NCBI GenBank assembly: GCA_013350335.1 | Contig: CM023536.1 | Location: 46,384,314 to 46,448,313 of the forward strand | Source: Chimonanthus salicifolius | Taxonomy: Eukaryota; Streptophyta; Magnoliopsida; Laurales; Calycanthaceae | Direction of reading: 5' to 3' | Length of the DNA stretch: 64,000 nucleotides | Part shown: piece after piece, positions 47,168-58,998 of the stretch | How positions within the stretch are numbered: position 1 is the stretch's first letter | How the letters are laid out: every line of letters begins with the position of its first letter | Notes under the pieces: model-generated | Told to the model about the DNA's origin: nothing | Database searches by the model: none | Seen by the model: only the letters and a program-made list of their open reading frames with translations | Made by a program: the position numbers and the translations under genes

Positions 47168-47602
47168 TGTACTATTGATTTTTTTTTATTGACATGTAAA
47201 AGAGATGTAAATTTCATATTTTGAATGAACATGTTATATTATTTATCAGATTTTCATTGTGAATTGGGTCGTTATTTTAAACATGTTATTTTGAACTGAA
47301 GTAGCATTTAATTTTTATATTTCATTTGATTTTTACACTCTCCATAAATCAACTTCATTTTCCACTTAAAATGAATACACTGAAGCTGACAAGAGCATTC
47401 AAGAGCATTCCTAACTTAAATATCAGAATAAGTCTACTTCAATCGGAAGCCGTTCAAGACCATGCTTAATATAAAAGAGAGTACATTCAAGAGCATTCTT
47501 AATTTAAAATGAATACATTGACACTCCTATCTTCACTTCATTGATTCCACCATTCCATGAAATCGTCATTATCTCTAAGATCACCAGACCACTGCATAAC
47601 AT
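47168..47602. other. MULE intergenic segment between the converging genes
   Basis: AT-rich. GCATTCAAGAGCATTC is repeated (47396-47416, 47496-47503). It presumably holds both 3' ends. Confidence 0.5.
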
Positions 47603-49722
47603 TTAAAAAATCACATTAGAAGATATGGAAAAGTTATATGTCAATTGGTAAATACATATAAGATCTTTAAGTATTGAACTTACTTCGGTCATTTCTGTAG
47701 AGTTATATGTTGAATCGTCACCAAAGTTGTAAGATCCATTATTCCGTGGAAAACTCGCTATTTGTGATTCATGCAAATTACCTACATTATAATCAGCATT
47801 TAAATCTACACTCGTGGATGCCTGTGAAGAAGGTGGCCTATTCGGACAAATTATCCTCGTATGACCAGTATTTTTGCATAACCCACATCTTCTTCCATTT
47901 AGTTGATTCTCTAAAATCTCAAATGCAGAAGGATCTCGACGTGTAGATGTTTGGCCTTGTGTAGAATTCCTTGAACCTGGATGACGTCCTCTAGAATATT
48001 GCATAATAGGGTGACTGATTGGCTTATCATGGATGTCAAGATTTTAGAGATGATTTAGGAGCACCTCTTGATCATACGAAGACAAATGTCCATATTTGTT
48101 CTTAATACCTTCAAAGTGTACGTCTAATACATCCCCAGGCCTCTGTCTTACAACATTTAAGCCGTCCAATGAGATTAAGTCAATTCTCCATTATGGGTGT
48201 ATATCATCCAAATGTAATTTGTCCATCCATTGCATTTTGTGCGCACACGGTAGGCCCATTGAAGCTATAAACTCTTCCGTACAAATGGGTGAAAATGATC
48301 AGTTCATAAGCATATCATATTGGTTGTAAACCTCATTCATTGCGAAATGAAAAACTTTACCGTTCAATTCATCAAAGAAAGGAATAGACACATCACATTC
48401 AAACCGAATCTTCTCATCCTCAAGTTGAATTTTAAACTCTTCAAATTGATTTTTAATGGCATGGGCTATCTTTCTTCGGACAACATCTAGATCACCTGTA
48501 GATGTAGATATATAACTTTTCAGAATAGCATGTGCACCCTCAACCATTGAAGTTAATCGATTCTTAAAATGTAAACTCCATCCGATCCATGCCTTGACGA
48601 ATTGTTTTCTAAGTGGGATCCACGTCCTTATTAAGTAGTTCACTGCTTGTAAATCATCTCTGAAATTTTATTTGAATGCCTCAAACGCTGTATTGAATGC
48701 TTCTTCGGTTGGGGACTCAATCAGGTCATTCCATTCGGTAAAAAATGCATTCCAATCTTCGATTTTCTTAAACATAGTTTTACAACGAGCAACAATATTC
48801 TTTTTGATGTGCCAAGTACACAAAATATGTACAGCATTAGGGAACTCCAAATCATTGCATTCTTTAATGCCAATTCCCTATCAGTCAAAAGAACTAGTCG
48901 ACCATGCTCCACTATAAAGACATTTTTAAACATCTGTAATGCACATACATAATCTTCAAATTTCTCATTTCGTAGAAATACAAAGCATGAGCAGAAGTTC
49001 TTATTGAAACTTGTTACACCAACATTATGAAGTAATGGCATATGATATTTGTTGATTTTGTACGTGCAATTCATTAAAAGGACATTATAGTAGCTTTTGG
49101 TAAAAAAAATGGACTTTGGATGTGCAAAAAATAGATGGGACAAATGACCATCATTGTCATAGTCAAGAAAATATTGATAATCACCTTCTTGAAGATCATC
49201 TATCAAAGCTTGAATTGTAATTCGACCTCTTAGTTGCTCTTTCCGAAGCGTAGAACAAAAATTGTACAAATCACCCTCTAATATTCCAATATCTGGATTT
49301 TGCTTTCTAAGGGTTATCAAAATTTGCCGTGGTGGTATATTGCAACTCCTCATTTCAATGATCATTTTTTTCTCAGCATCTGAAAAACATCTTATACTTT
49401 GATGATCTAATAATACCTCCGATATATCATGATTGTGATCCAAATTCTTTATGGTCAACTTTCATGACCCATCAACAATCTGTTTACCTTTCACTTGAAA
49501 AGGACAATTGCATTGGTGGGAGTATGCTTTCTTGTTTCTCGCATCATCTTCCACGCTAATCGTGTTGCGGTATTGACCTCCTCTATCGCAGCCAATGACT
49601 ACTTTCTTTTCCTTATTACATGACCTCTTTATGGTAGTTAAAAATCCATTTTCATAAGCGATATTTTTAACATAATTTATAAGGTCCTCACGACTTTCAA
49701 AACATCCCTCAACAAACTCCAT
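47603..49722 (-). pseudogene. MULE transposase (FAR1-like/MULE/SWIM), broken
   Basis: Reads MEFVEGCFESREDLINYVKN (start 49722) with a FAR1/GCM-like N-terminal region. The MULE core follows: AHPKSIFFTKSYYNVLLM, NCTYKINKYHMPLL, LLTDRELALKNA, CTWHIKKNI and MVEGAHAILKSY. A SWIM zinc finger (GLPCAHKMQWM near 48240) and a C-terminal CCHC knuckle (CGLCKNTGHTRIIC near 47880) come last. Defects are TGA in place of Trp at 49474-49472, a frameshift near 48860, a stop near 48668 and others downstream. At the first catalytic position the usual Asp of DCTYK is Asn. Such transposases cut and join the element ends. Confidence 0.9.
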
Positions 49723-49849
49723 GCCACTTGAGGATTAAAAACTACCACTAAAACACTAATAATAATGAGATAAGAGAGAGAGAGTTACCTCCGATTCGAG
49801 ATAAGAGATTCAGACAATAACTTGAGAGAGACAACTTCGAACCGAGATA

Positions 49850-50315
49850 AGAGAGAAGGGATTGAAAAGGGGGTTTAAGGGTTGAAAATTTAAATGGGTT
49901 TCAAGGGTTTGGGATTGAAATGGGGGTTGAAAAATGGGGTTTTAAGGAGAAATCTTTGAAGAAGGTGGTTCAAAATGGGGTTTAAGAGTTTGGGATTGAA
50001 ATGGAGTTCAGGAGTTTGGAATTGAAAAGGGGTTCAAGGCTTTGGAATTGAAAAGGGGGTTCCAAATGGGGTTTTAAGGAGAAATCTTTGAAGAAAGTGG
50101 TTCAAAATGGGGTTCATGGGTTTCGAATTAAAATGGGGTTCAAGGGTTTCAGATTGAAAAGGGGGTTGAAAATGGAGTTTTAGGGAGAACTCTTTGAAGA
50201 AAGTGGTCTAAAATGGGGTTTAAGGGTTTGGGATAGAAATGGGGTTCAAGGGTTTGAGATTGAAAAGGGAGTTGAAAATGGGGTTTAAGTGAGAAGGGAT
50301 TCAGAAAGGGGTTCA
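49850..50315. repeat. Minisatellite in the transposase leader
   Basis: About four diverged copies of a roughly 100-bp unit built from GGGGTTCAAGGGTTTGGGATTG, GGGGGTTGAAAATGGGGTTTT and GAGAAATCTTTGAAGAA. The strand asymmetry (G-rich plus strand) means the transposase mRNA leader would be C-rich. Confidence 0.82.
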
Positions 50316-50394
50316 AAGGTGAAGGGAGAGGGAGAGAGAAACCACAGTTTAGGTCTAGAATGTAATAAAATGAGTGAAATTTTGTGGATGCTCA

Positions 50395-51285
50395 CTTATA
50401 TATATAAGATGTCATTCGTTTGAATGAATGACAACTTATATGTCATTCGTTCGAATGAATCAACCCATTCATTCGAACGAATGGCATATAGACTTGTATT
50501 CATTCGAATGAATGACATTCGAGAGAAGGACTGTCATTTTCCAGTCCTCTCTGATACATTCGTTCGAATGAATCAGTCAATTCATTCGAATGAATGTACG
50601 TCTATATGTCATTTGTTCGAATGAATTGAGCCATTCATTCGAACGAGTGGCATATAGACGTGCATTCATTCGAATGAATGGCTCAATTCATTCGAACGAA
50701 TGACATTCGAGAGAAGGACTGTCATTTTCCAGTCCTCTCTGATACATTTGTTCGAATGAATGATTCATTCATTCGAATGAATGCACGTCTATATGCCATT
50801 CGTTCGAATGAATGGATTGATTCATTCGAATGAATGGATTGATTCATTCGAAGGACTGTCATTTTCCAGTCCCCTCTGATTCATTTGTTCGAATGAATGG
50901 ATGGATTCATTCGAATGGATGGATTCATTCGAGCGAATGAACAGCTTCTGCCCATTCATTTGAATGAATGGAATTTACACTGGGGAATTCGTTCGAATGA
51001 GTTGTTTATTCGAATGAATGGATTTTACACATGGACATTTGTTTGAATGAGTCAAAATCTCGGCAGAATGCATGTATTCATTCGAACGAATCCGAAATGA
51101 ACTGGGAATTCGGTCGAATGAATGAAAACAGAGGGGGTATGCGTCCATTCGTTCGAACGAATGGAGAAATGAACTGAGCATTCGTTCGAACGAATGGGAA
51201 AGCGGGGGTAAAATGGTAATTTGCCACCCGTACTCGGAAACGGGTGTGTAGAGGCAGAAAAATCGGGTGTGTAAACGGGGACCCT
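50395..51285 (-). repeat. MULE right terminal inverted repeat with palindrome array
   Basis: Inverted counterpart of 44085-44911. It starts internally with CTTATATATATAAG (50395-50408), has about twenty TTCGAA-centred palindromes and ends GGGGACCCT at 51285. Confidence 0.93.
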
Positions 51286-51386
51286 AAATAAAATATCATA
51301 AGGCCTATTAAAAAAATGAGAATTATTAAATTATATTATTCTTTATTTTTAAAATTAAAAGTAAAACGTTAGATAAATATTTTATA

Positions 51387-51797
51387 CTCTCTCTGTCCTA
51401 AAATACTGGTCCTATTTTGAATTTTTTTTTTCTTAAAGGTCGTTTCCTCGTGGAGTGCACCTATTAATAGATTCTTAAGTTAATACAAACATAATATGAA
51501 TGATTTTGATCTAGTAAGATTACGAATAACCCTTAATGAGCTTAATTTAGTATTCAGTGAGCCTTTCCTAACTATGCAACAATGCATGATTTTCGAAAGT
51601 GGAAATAATTACATAATATCGCATATAGGCAAGTCAAAGCTTATAAAAGAAGGTCGTCTTTCCATCATGTTAAAAGGTGATTTTGAGCTTATAGAGAATG
51701 TTAAAGCTTTGATTTAATGTGAAAATAAACGAATAGGATAAGTAATTTGGGACAATTCTAAAATACATATAGAACAAGTATTTTGGGACAGAAGGAG
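51387..51797. mobile_element. Stowaway-type MITE (411 bp)
   Basis: Terminal inverted repeats CTCTCTCTGTCCTAAAATAC and, on the right arm reversed, CTCCTTCTGTCCCAAAATAC, flanked by TA on both sides. This is the Tc1/mariner Stowaway signature. The 73-codon open frame within has no known motif. Confidence 0.85.
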
Positions 51798-52335
51798 TAT
51801 AACATCTAATTGAATGAGGATGTTTTATTAAATTAAAATTATAAAAGATTAAATTTAAGTTTAAAAATAAAAATAATTATGATAAATAAAAAATTAAATA
51901 GTTAAAATTTAATTTTAAAATTATAATTTGATCTCTTATACAACATTTTGTCAGCTTTCAATATATATAATTAAATTCTTTATCAGAGCAATAAAAATAA
52001 AGAAAAAATGCCAAATGCAATTTATAAACTTTTAATCGTATATACTATAGATATAAAGAATGTTAAGAGAATAGAATTTTGGCACTTATTTTTTTGGTTA
52101 AGAAAGATAATAGAATTTTTAACTTTGAAATTATTTTCGCCCCTACGATACTGATGAGTAACAACCATAAGCTTCGTGGTGAATTTTCATAGCAGAAGAG
52201 GGTTGAGCAGTGGATGAATCGTGACTGCAGTGAGTAGACTTATTCGTCAACAAAGAAATGTCTTCTGCCGACACGAATCGCAAATTAAACGTGACTCGTT
52301 TTCTGGAACCAAAAAAAATTAGATCAATTGATGGA

Positions 52336-52443
52336 ACAGACTAACAGCTATGACAACGTATTCTTCACCTCACAAATCAAATCCATCGTACAGACTAACA
52401 GCTATGACAGCGTATTCTTCACCTCACAAATCAAATCCATCGT
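52336..52443 (+). repeat. 54-bp tandem duplication
   Basis: Two copies starting ACAGACTAACAGCTATGAC at 52336 and 52390, one mismatch (ACAACG/ACAGCG). Confidence 0.93.
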
Positions 52444-52516
52444 ACAATTTTTGTCTGGGCATAATAAAGATAATTTGAAAGAAGTTGGCTTGGAATAAAT
52501 CTTACTTTGGAATGGA

Positions 52517-52570
52517 TTGAGTTCATTTTTTAGTCGAATTGGCATTTTTTAGTCGAATTGGCATTTTTTT
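52517..52570 (+). repeat. Short tandem repeat of TTTTTTAGTCGAATTGGCA
   Basis: Two adjacent copies of a roughly 20-bp unit, then a T-run. Confidence 0.85.
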
Positions 52571-52629
52571 TTAATTTACGTGTAAGAATTTGTAAGAAAT
52601 TTATTGTAAAATTTTAATGGGTGATATCC

Positions 52630-52740
52630 ACAGCTCTTAAAGTACACCAAGTGAGGCTATGAAATTCGAATCTGACATCTTCCGCTTTCTGATGTAGAAG
52701 ATTACCAATTAAACTACACTATGTGAATTTAAGGTGAGTA
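52630..52740 (-). mobile_element. Possible SINE head
   Basis: On the minus strand, A-box-like TAGTTTAATTGGTAATC and B-box-like AGATTCGAATTT about 40 bp apart. No tail or duplication defined. Confidence 0.4.
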
Positions 52741-55271
52741 TATAAAACTTGGATTTAATAGGAAAGTTCAATTTAAATAATATTTTATAGCATTCATTTT
52801 TTAATTACTATTATGTATAAATATAAAATTTAAAAATGTAAGATTAATTTTGTATTTTATAGAATATATAAAAAAATTCAATATAAGTTTAAAGGAGTTC
52901 GAACATAGATATGTCTAAATATACATGTTGAGATTGAAATCAATCTCAAACTATACAAATATAATTTGAGTTGAGCTCAGATTTCACTAATTCAAATTAA
53001 CTCGAATGCAAATCCTTTAATTACAATTCAAGGCCATACTTGGACAAGTTAGAAACATGACCAACCTTGAGTTACACTTCTATTCTAGAGTTAAGATATG
53101 ATAAGACAAATAATATGCAATGTTTTGATAGAGAAGAACTAAAATAAAGCTCTAGTATGGAGTTAAGACATCATCATCATTAACATCTATCCATTCATCC
53201 TATCAGTCTAGAGTTCTAATATGATAGGACAAATAATATACAATATTTTGATAGAGAAGAACTAAAATAACTAATGAAAACAATCCAAAATAAATAAAAA
53301 ATGACTGATGTTGATGATCTAATACTCTTAGTGCGTGTATCATTTTTCAAAACAATAACATAGTGTCGTAATTAATTAACAGATTTCTTATTTCCAGGAC
53401 AATGATTATAAGTTGTTATTCTCATAGTTAATGAATTGATCATCCATCTAACTTTTAATTAGCTTTTCATCAATGATTTAAATGATTTAACTTGCTTGCT
53501 TCAAAATGGATGGTGGATTCACTCATCTTCATGGTAGTTATCGTCGGAATGACAATATATGATTGCTACTCTTATTTTCTTGTGAATTGAATGACTCAAT
53601 GAAGGGTTTTTCATTTTGATGACTCCAGTGGAAAGTGGGCATGATGAGGGCATCAGACCGCTATATTATTTTTTATCAAGTCAAGTGTGGAAGTGAACTG
53701 GTCAATTTGGGCTGTTGGCGAATGTAATGTATGTGGATCCCACTAATAATAACAGGACCGTATGGACCCGAATAGCACGAGCATCAATCAACTCGATTGA
53801 ATTTTCAGTCAATTTGGCGTGCAAACGAACCAACTTTCAGCCATGCAATTTCAATGAGTTGAGACGCAATCAGCCCCGGATCACAACAAATTTGCTTATT
53901 TTCATCAGCGACTCAGCAACCTACCTAGCTCCGTTGAGTCTAAACAGCCAAACAACTTCACCAGCCAACTCAATCCAACTCAAGCCATAACCGGGTGCAA
54001 CTCATGACCGTGTTTCTACTGAGTGATGGGTGTGTTTCCAAGGACCTGATTTCTGAACTGTGTCTGGACTGTGCCAACTTAGCAAATTCTGCCGAGTTAG
54101 AACACAATAATGTGAAAGCAGGGTCGAGTCCGTCAAGGAGCAGTGTCCCAAGCCTGCTGCACCTTCTGTTTTTGAACTAGCTGAGTCAGTTTTTTAGACG
54201 GAGTGGGAACTGAAGGGCATCAGGAGATGGGGCGAAAGGGTATCACTCTTTCTGTAATTCATAAGTTTTGTACAAATGTTTATTTTTTAATACCAACATG
54301 AAAAAGTAGATCAAATCAATAATATCACCAAATTTAAATACAAAATTCCTTTTTTTTTTTTAGTCCTTTTTATCTAATTTTTCCTAGTTTTAGATATTAA
54401 TATGTTAAAAGTATACAAAGTCCTTACTCATCAAATCTGATCTTAAAATCCCGTTTTCTATTTTTAATAATTTTTACATGAATTTCTTCTATGTTTTATA
54501 CTAATATAAATAGATCAAATATTTCAAACTCTGCAAATCAACTCTTAGAATTCATTATTTTATTTTTTTAACTATTTTTTGATGAATTTTTTAATTTTTG
54601 CTTACCAATATAGAAACAAATCACAATAATTTAATGAATAAATGATTAATATTTATTTAACAGTCACCTTAAAGAGTCTCTTTTATATACTCGTGTAGAT
54701 ACATGCTTCGCATGTGGTTATTTGGAAATAGCTTCAAGAGATATTACACCTATTTCATTAAACTATGTTGTATTAAAATTGAATTATTCACTATAATTTA
54801 TATGCATAAAATATAAACTATAATAAATATGATAGAAAAATGTGATTTTATTTTAATTTATACGTGTGTTTAAATATAGTGTATACGGATATCTATAATT
54901 TGATGTTGAACCAAAATGGATCTCACCCAAAATATAAAGATTACTATATCTTGTAACTATTAAAAGAAAAGTAAAAGTGTATGGGAATATTAAATATCCA
55001 AAAAATTAATCGTAGATCACTAAAATTATGAGATCTTAAAAAATATGGATTGTAAGATTGGATTGAGTGATTTTATGGATTTCCATGTTTATTGTTAAGA
55101 TCTTTGATGAATCATCAAATAGAGTGACAGTGGGCCTCAAACAGTAGGACTTAAAAATAATTTAAAGTAATTAACATTTAGAGAACTAAAAAACATGACT
55201 TTTATGATTGGCTCTATATTTTTAACGAGTGTGTGTATTTTTATTTCTAATCGATCTATTCAAAGGATCTA
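52741..55271. other. Intergenic DNA
   Basis: No supported gene. It contains a diverged direct repeat of GATAGAGAAGAACTAAAATAA (about 53139 and 53251). The open frames at 53715-53990 and 53995-54180 are unsupported by any motif. Confidence 0.5.
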
Positions 55272-55462
55272 CTCCCTCTGTCTGAAATTAGTTGGATTAA
55301 ATAGATTTTGAAATTGTTCCAAAATAGTTTTTTCATTTATATTTGAGTAGCATAAAGTGTGTTGAAAATTGATGATATCATATGGAGTGCTAGCCTTATA
55401 TAGAGAGTTCTTTAAAAAATATAAATATTTTATATGAAACAATTAAAATGGGACAGAGGGAG
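55272..55462. mobile_element. Stowaway-type MITE (191 bp)
   Basis: Starts CTCCCTCTGTCTGAAATTAG and ends ...GGACAGAGGGAG, flanked by TA (55270-55271, 55463-55464). The interior is AT-rich. Confidence 0.85.
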
Positions 55463-55956
55463 TATTATATTTAGAAAAGTTAGATATAACATAGAATATG
55501 CAAAAATTAAGTGAATAAATAATAGTTTAAAGTCTTGAAAATATGGAGAGCTTAAAAAATGACTTCTATAATGAGATGAAGATGGTTTTTAAAGTTTTAT
55601 ACTCAATTAAAGATCTTTACCCTAGACACATCACACTAGATAAAAGTAGGTCAATCATTTAATGACCTAATGGTAAATGTTTATTTGATAGACTCCTAAA
55701 AATATATGATAAATGTTTATTTGATGGACACTTAAAAAATATCATGTGGGAAGAGAAATAGAGAAGTCGAGTTCTCGTGTAAAGTCTCAATTTTATAATT
55801 ATATTAGAAGGATATGATAGATAAAAAAAGAGATGCAAATAAAGATGGTATCTCTTTCTTTTTATGGTTCTAAGAAATTATCTATTGTGAATTGGTCTTC
55901 TAAAATTGGGGTAAAGTTTCCATTAAGGTCTTTGGGATGAGATATAGATGTTGGAT

Positions 55957-56125
55957 TTTTTTAAAAAAAAAAATAACAGATATCCTCACCCTATATTAGA
56001 GGTGAGATTAATCCTACATATACATAAAACCACATGTAAATCTCGTATATCAGATAGACTCGCAAAGAGTTAAACCCAAGACATTTAATCTAATTCTAAA
56101 AGCTTAGACCAAATTAATTATTCAT
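55957..56125 (-). mobile_element. Diverged SINE (family A), minus strand
   Basis: Reversed, it reads TAAGCTTTTAGAATTAGATT, ...GATATACGAGATT..., ATTAATCTCACCTCTAATAT and an A-tail. It aligns with the element at 30494-30704. Confidence 0.65.
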
Positions 56126-56670
56126 GCAAATTTTACTACATAAATTTTGTCGATAATTCAATCTAATTGCTATTTATATAGATTTACAACAAATTATTAC
56201 AAACTGATTTACAATGAATAACTTTTTTTCTAATTTCTACTTGATTAGCTTTACCCACCATTCTCAAATGATATTCAATGAAAGATTCTTTCAAGCACAA
56301 GTTCCAAACCTATGTAAACTTAAGAAAAATCACAAAAACTTCAATTGAATTACAATATTAGAGATGACACACGTTATAAGATTTTGTTGTCTCTAAATGG
56401 AACCGTTTTGATGCCTTGGAGTACTTTTAAAACTCATGATATCCTTACACACAACTATAATTGGAATAGGGCTGAAATTGGGCTGGGTCGGATCCGATTT
56501 TTTAAAACTCAACCCAACTCGAGTTACTAATATATGGAACTCAATCCGAATTTTAGACCCAGTAAGACGCCCGACCCAATCCAAATTATAACCCAATTCA
56601 ACTCGAAATCCGACCCAACCCTGATTTTGAACCTACCTTAGCCTACATTTTACGGGTCGGACCCGACCGA

Positions 56671-56945
56671 GATATCTCGGCTGATACGCATAGTATAGGC
56701 AAGAGATTAAAAAAAAATTGGCCGAATATCAGCCGATATTTTCTTTTTTAAAGAAAAAAAACAAATATCGGTTACGGGCCCAATCGATATCTCCGCTGAT
56801 ATTCGTCTGATACGGGTGAATATCGGCCTAGATATCGGCCGATATTTATATATTTTTATTTTTTAAAAAACAACCTTCTTTATTTTTTTAAATAATTAAA
56901 AAAAAAGCCTAAGATTTTTTTTAAAAAAAAATTGAAGAGAGAGAT
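56671..56945. repeat. Dispersed repeat with TATCGGCCGATA motifs, copy 2
   Basis: Matches 43541-43845: GATATCTCGGCTGATACG, ATACGGGTGAATATCGGCC, AGATATCGGCCGATATTTAT, then a T/A tract and GAGAGA. Confidence 0.8.
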
Positions 56946-57111
56946 AATATCAGGGTCAGCATCACTATTGGACCACCACCAAACTTGTTTGTCATTGCCT
57001 GAAACAACAGGGTCAGCATCACTATTGGACCCGTTACAAGTGACAACATCCTTCTTTAAGTAGGTGGGTCCTACTATAATTTTAAAAGATGAGTTCACAT
57101 TTAATTTTGAA

Positions 57112-58230
57112 GAGTAATTTAGACACGGTCAAATCTTTCTATAGACACGGGAATTGCATTTTTTGTTCGAAATTGTCGCGCTATCCTTTCGCGTCAAAGT
57201 CGTCCAGACGCGAGATAAGATCATTTTTTTGTCGAATTGTTCGGATGATTATTCATGCCTAAATTCGATTCGTCCAGACGTTCTGCACTGCTACAGAAAT
57301 GTACAATGTATTATTTAAATAATAAAATCTCCTTTAAAACTTTAAAGGTATTTTTTAAGCACTGTATATTTCCAAAATTTCTCAAATTGAATATCCGGAC
57401 TAATTACGATAACTTGATAAAAATACTTTAAGACTTCAAGGTCTTTGACACTCACAAATGCTTAAAACATAGTGTTTTACAAATAAGAGTATCCCTTGGA
57501 TGTGCCGAAACACATTTGGGAGTGTCAAAAGGCCTTAAAATCTTAAAGTATTTTTATCAAGTTATTGTAATTAGTACGGATATTCAATTTGAGAAATTTT
57601 GGAAATACACAGTGCTTAAAAAATAACGGTCTATGTTGCCGATGCTACCGTAATGCATAGTGCATTAGTTAAATAATAAAATCTTCTTTAAAACTTTAAA
57701 GTTATTTTTGAAATACTGTGTATTTTCAAAATTTCTCAAATTGAATATCCAGACTAATTACGATAACCTCATAAAAATACTTTAAGATTTCAAGGTCTTT
57801 TGACGCTCCCAAATATGTTTTCGGCACAGCGGAGGGATACCCTTATTTATAAAACACTGTATTTTAAGCATTTGGGAGTGTCAAAAGACTTTGAAGTCTT
57901 AAAGTATTTTTAACAGGTTATCGTAATTAGTCCGGATATTCAATTTAAGAAATTTTGGAAATACACAGTACTTAAAAAATAATTTTAAAATTTTAAAAGA
58001 GATTTTATTATTTAAATAATGCACTGTGCATTACTGTACCACCTGTAGACCGTTCGGACGAATGGAATTTAGGCATGAATAATCGTCCGAATGATCCGAT
58101 GGTCCGAACGACGTAAAAATGTCTTATCCCACGTCCGAACCACACTGATGCAGAACGGCAGCGCGGTAATTCCACTAAAAAATACAATTCTCGTGTCTGC
58201 AGAAAGATTTTGCCCGTGTCTAAATTACTC
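57112..58230. mobile_element. Foldback element, 1.1 kb, two arms of about 0.5 kb
   Basis: Begins GAGTAATTTAGACACGG and ends in its reverse complement. Arms match through TTCAATTTGAGAAATTTTGG and GGGAGTGTCAAAAG-type segments almost to the centre (about 57650), so a single strand could form a hairpin of several hundred bp. No coding capacity. Flanks TTAATTTTGAA (57101-57111) and TTAATTTTCTGAA (58234-58246) are a possible imperfect target duplication. Confidence 0.85.
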
Positions 58231-58439
58231 CCCTTAATTTTCTGAATAGATGACTTTAAAGTCCAATATGTAATTACGTGAGCCCCATTTACTCAGTTGT
58301 TTCTATATTCTTGCCATGGGAAAATGAGTTGACCTAAAAAAGAAAAGAGTACGGCTTTATATTATTGACTTGTATTAGCAGATAACAATTAGTAAGGCAG
58401 TCAATAATTTTTTTTGTTTAATGAAAACTCAGATAGAGT

Positions 58440-58575
58440 TCTACTGAAATCTTTATGCACGAGCCTACTGTCTAAAGTACATTAAAGTTAGGTTATAAGA
58501 GTTTGAACCAACAATCTTTTGCTTTTTGAAGTGGAAGACAACTGGCTGAACTATACACCAAATGGATGGATATCT
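58440..58575 (-). mobile_element. Possible SINE head
   Basis: The minus strand has TAGTTCAGCCAGTTG and GGTTCAAACTC at tRNA-like spacing. Boundaries not defined. Confidence 0.4.
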
Positions 58576-58875
58576 TACTTTCTACTTGTATAAGTAAATG
58601 ATTAAATGAACCATTGACTTTCTCGTAGGCTGTAGTCTCTGACTTAGTAAACTTCTCTTAGAAAATTGAAATTGAGTTGGGGACTGGTGATTTTATTAGA
58701 ATATAGAAACGGGGTTTAGAAAAAAAAAAGTTAAAATAGATACTTGATTTAAATCTTAAACCCTAAACTCTAAATTTTATTGGAACAAGATATTTATCTT
58801 TCGTGGAAGAAGAAATTTCAGAGTCACAAGGGAAATATGGGTTATAATATTTTTTTTCTTTTTTCAATAGAAGGA

Positions 58876-58998
58876 TACCTCTCAGGAAGTGGGAGGAGTC
58901 AGGTTCGAACCCCACATACTAATCTTGATGATGTTTTAAGTTGTAGAGGTAACACAAGGTTTTAGTAGGACTTTGTATGAGGTTTTCCACATGTAAAT
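58876..58998 (+). mobile_element. 5'-truncated SINE (family B)
   Basis: CAGGAAGTGGGAGG, B-box GGTTCGAACCCC and GGTTTTCCACATGTAAAT-A(n) match the 3' two-thirds of the element at 38867-39033. Confidence 0.7.

Larger units (their letters stand above)
44085..51285. mobile_element. Mutator-like element (MULE), 7.2 kb, with long inverted repeats
   Basis: Ends are inverted copies: AGGGTCCCCATTTACACACCC on the left, AGGGTCCCCGTTTACACACCC on the right (reversed). Arms of about 0.83 and 0.89 kb (44085-44911, 50395-51285) match along their length. Inside are a MULE transposase on the minus strand and a second gene on the plus strand, converging. Flanks are AT-rich with only a poor duplication candidate (AATAAATA left, AATAAAATA right). 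Both genes are broken, so this copy is not autonomous now. Confidence 0.9.

Noticed and set aside
44076..51294. AT-rich flanks of the MULE as a 9-bp target duplication
   Set aside because: AATAAATA and AATAAAATA match only with an indel in very AT-rich DNA; too weak to call.
51496..51717. 73-codon frame inside the Stowaway MITE
   Set aside because: It lacks transposase motifs and lies wholly between MITE inverted repeats.
53715..54180. Two consecutive small plus-strand frames with a protein-like composition
   Set aside because: No domain, signal or splice context. The region has repeated CAACTC/GAGTTG-like motifs and looks like a decayed repeat.
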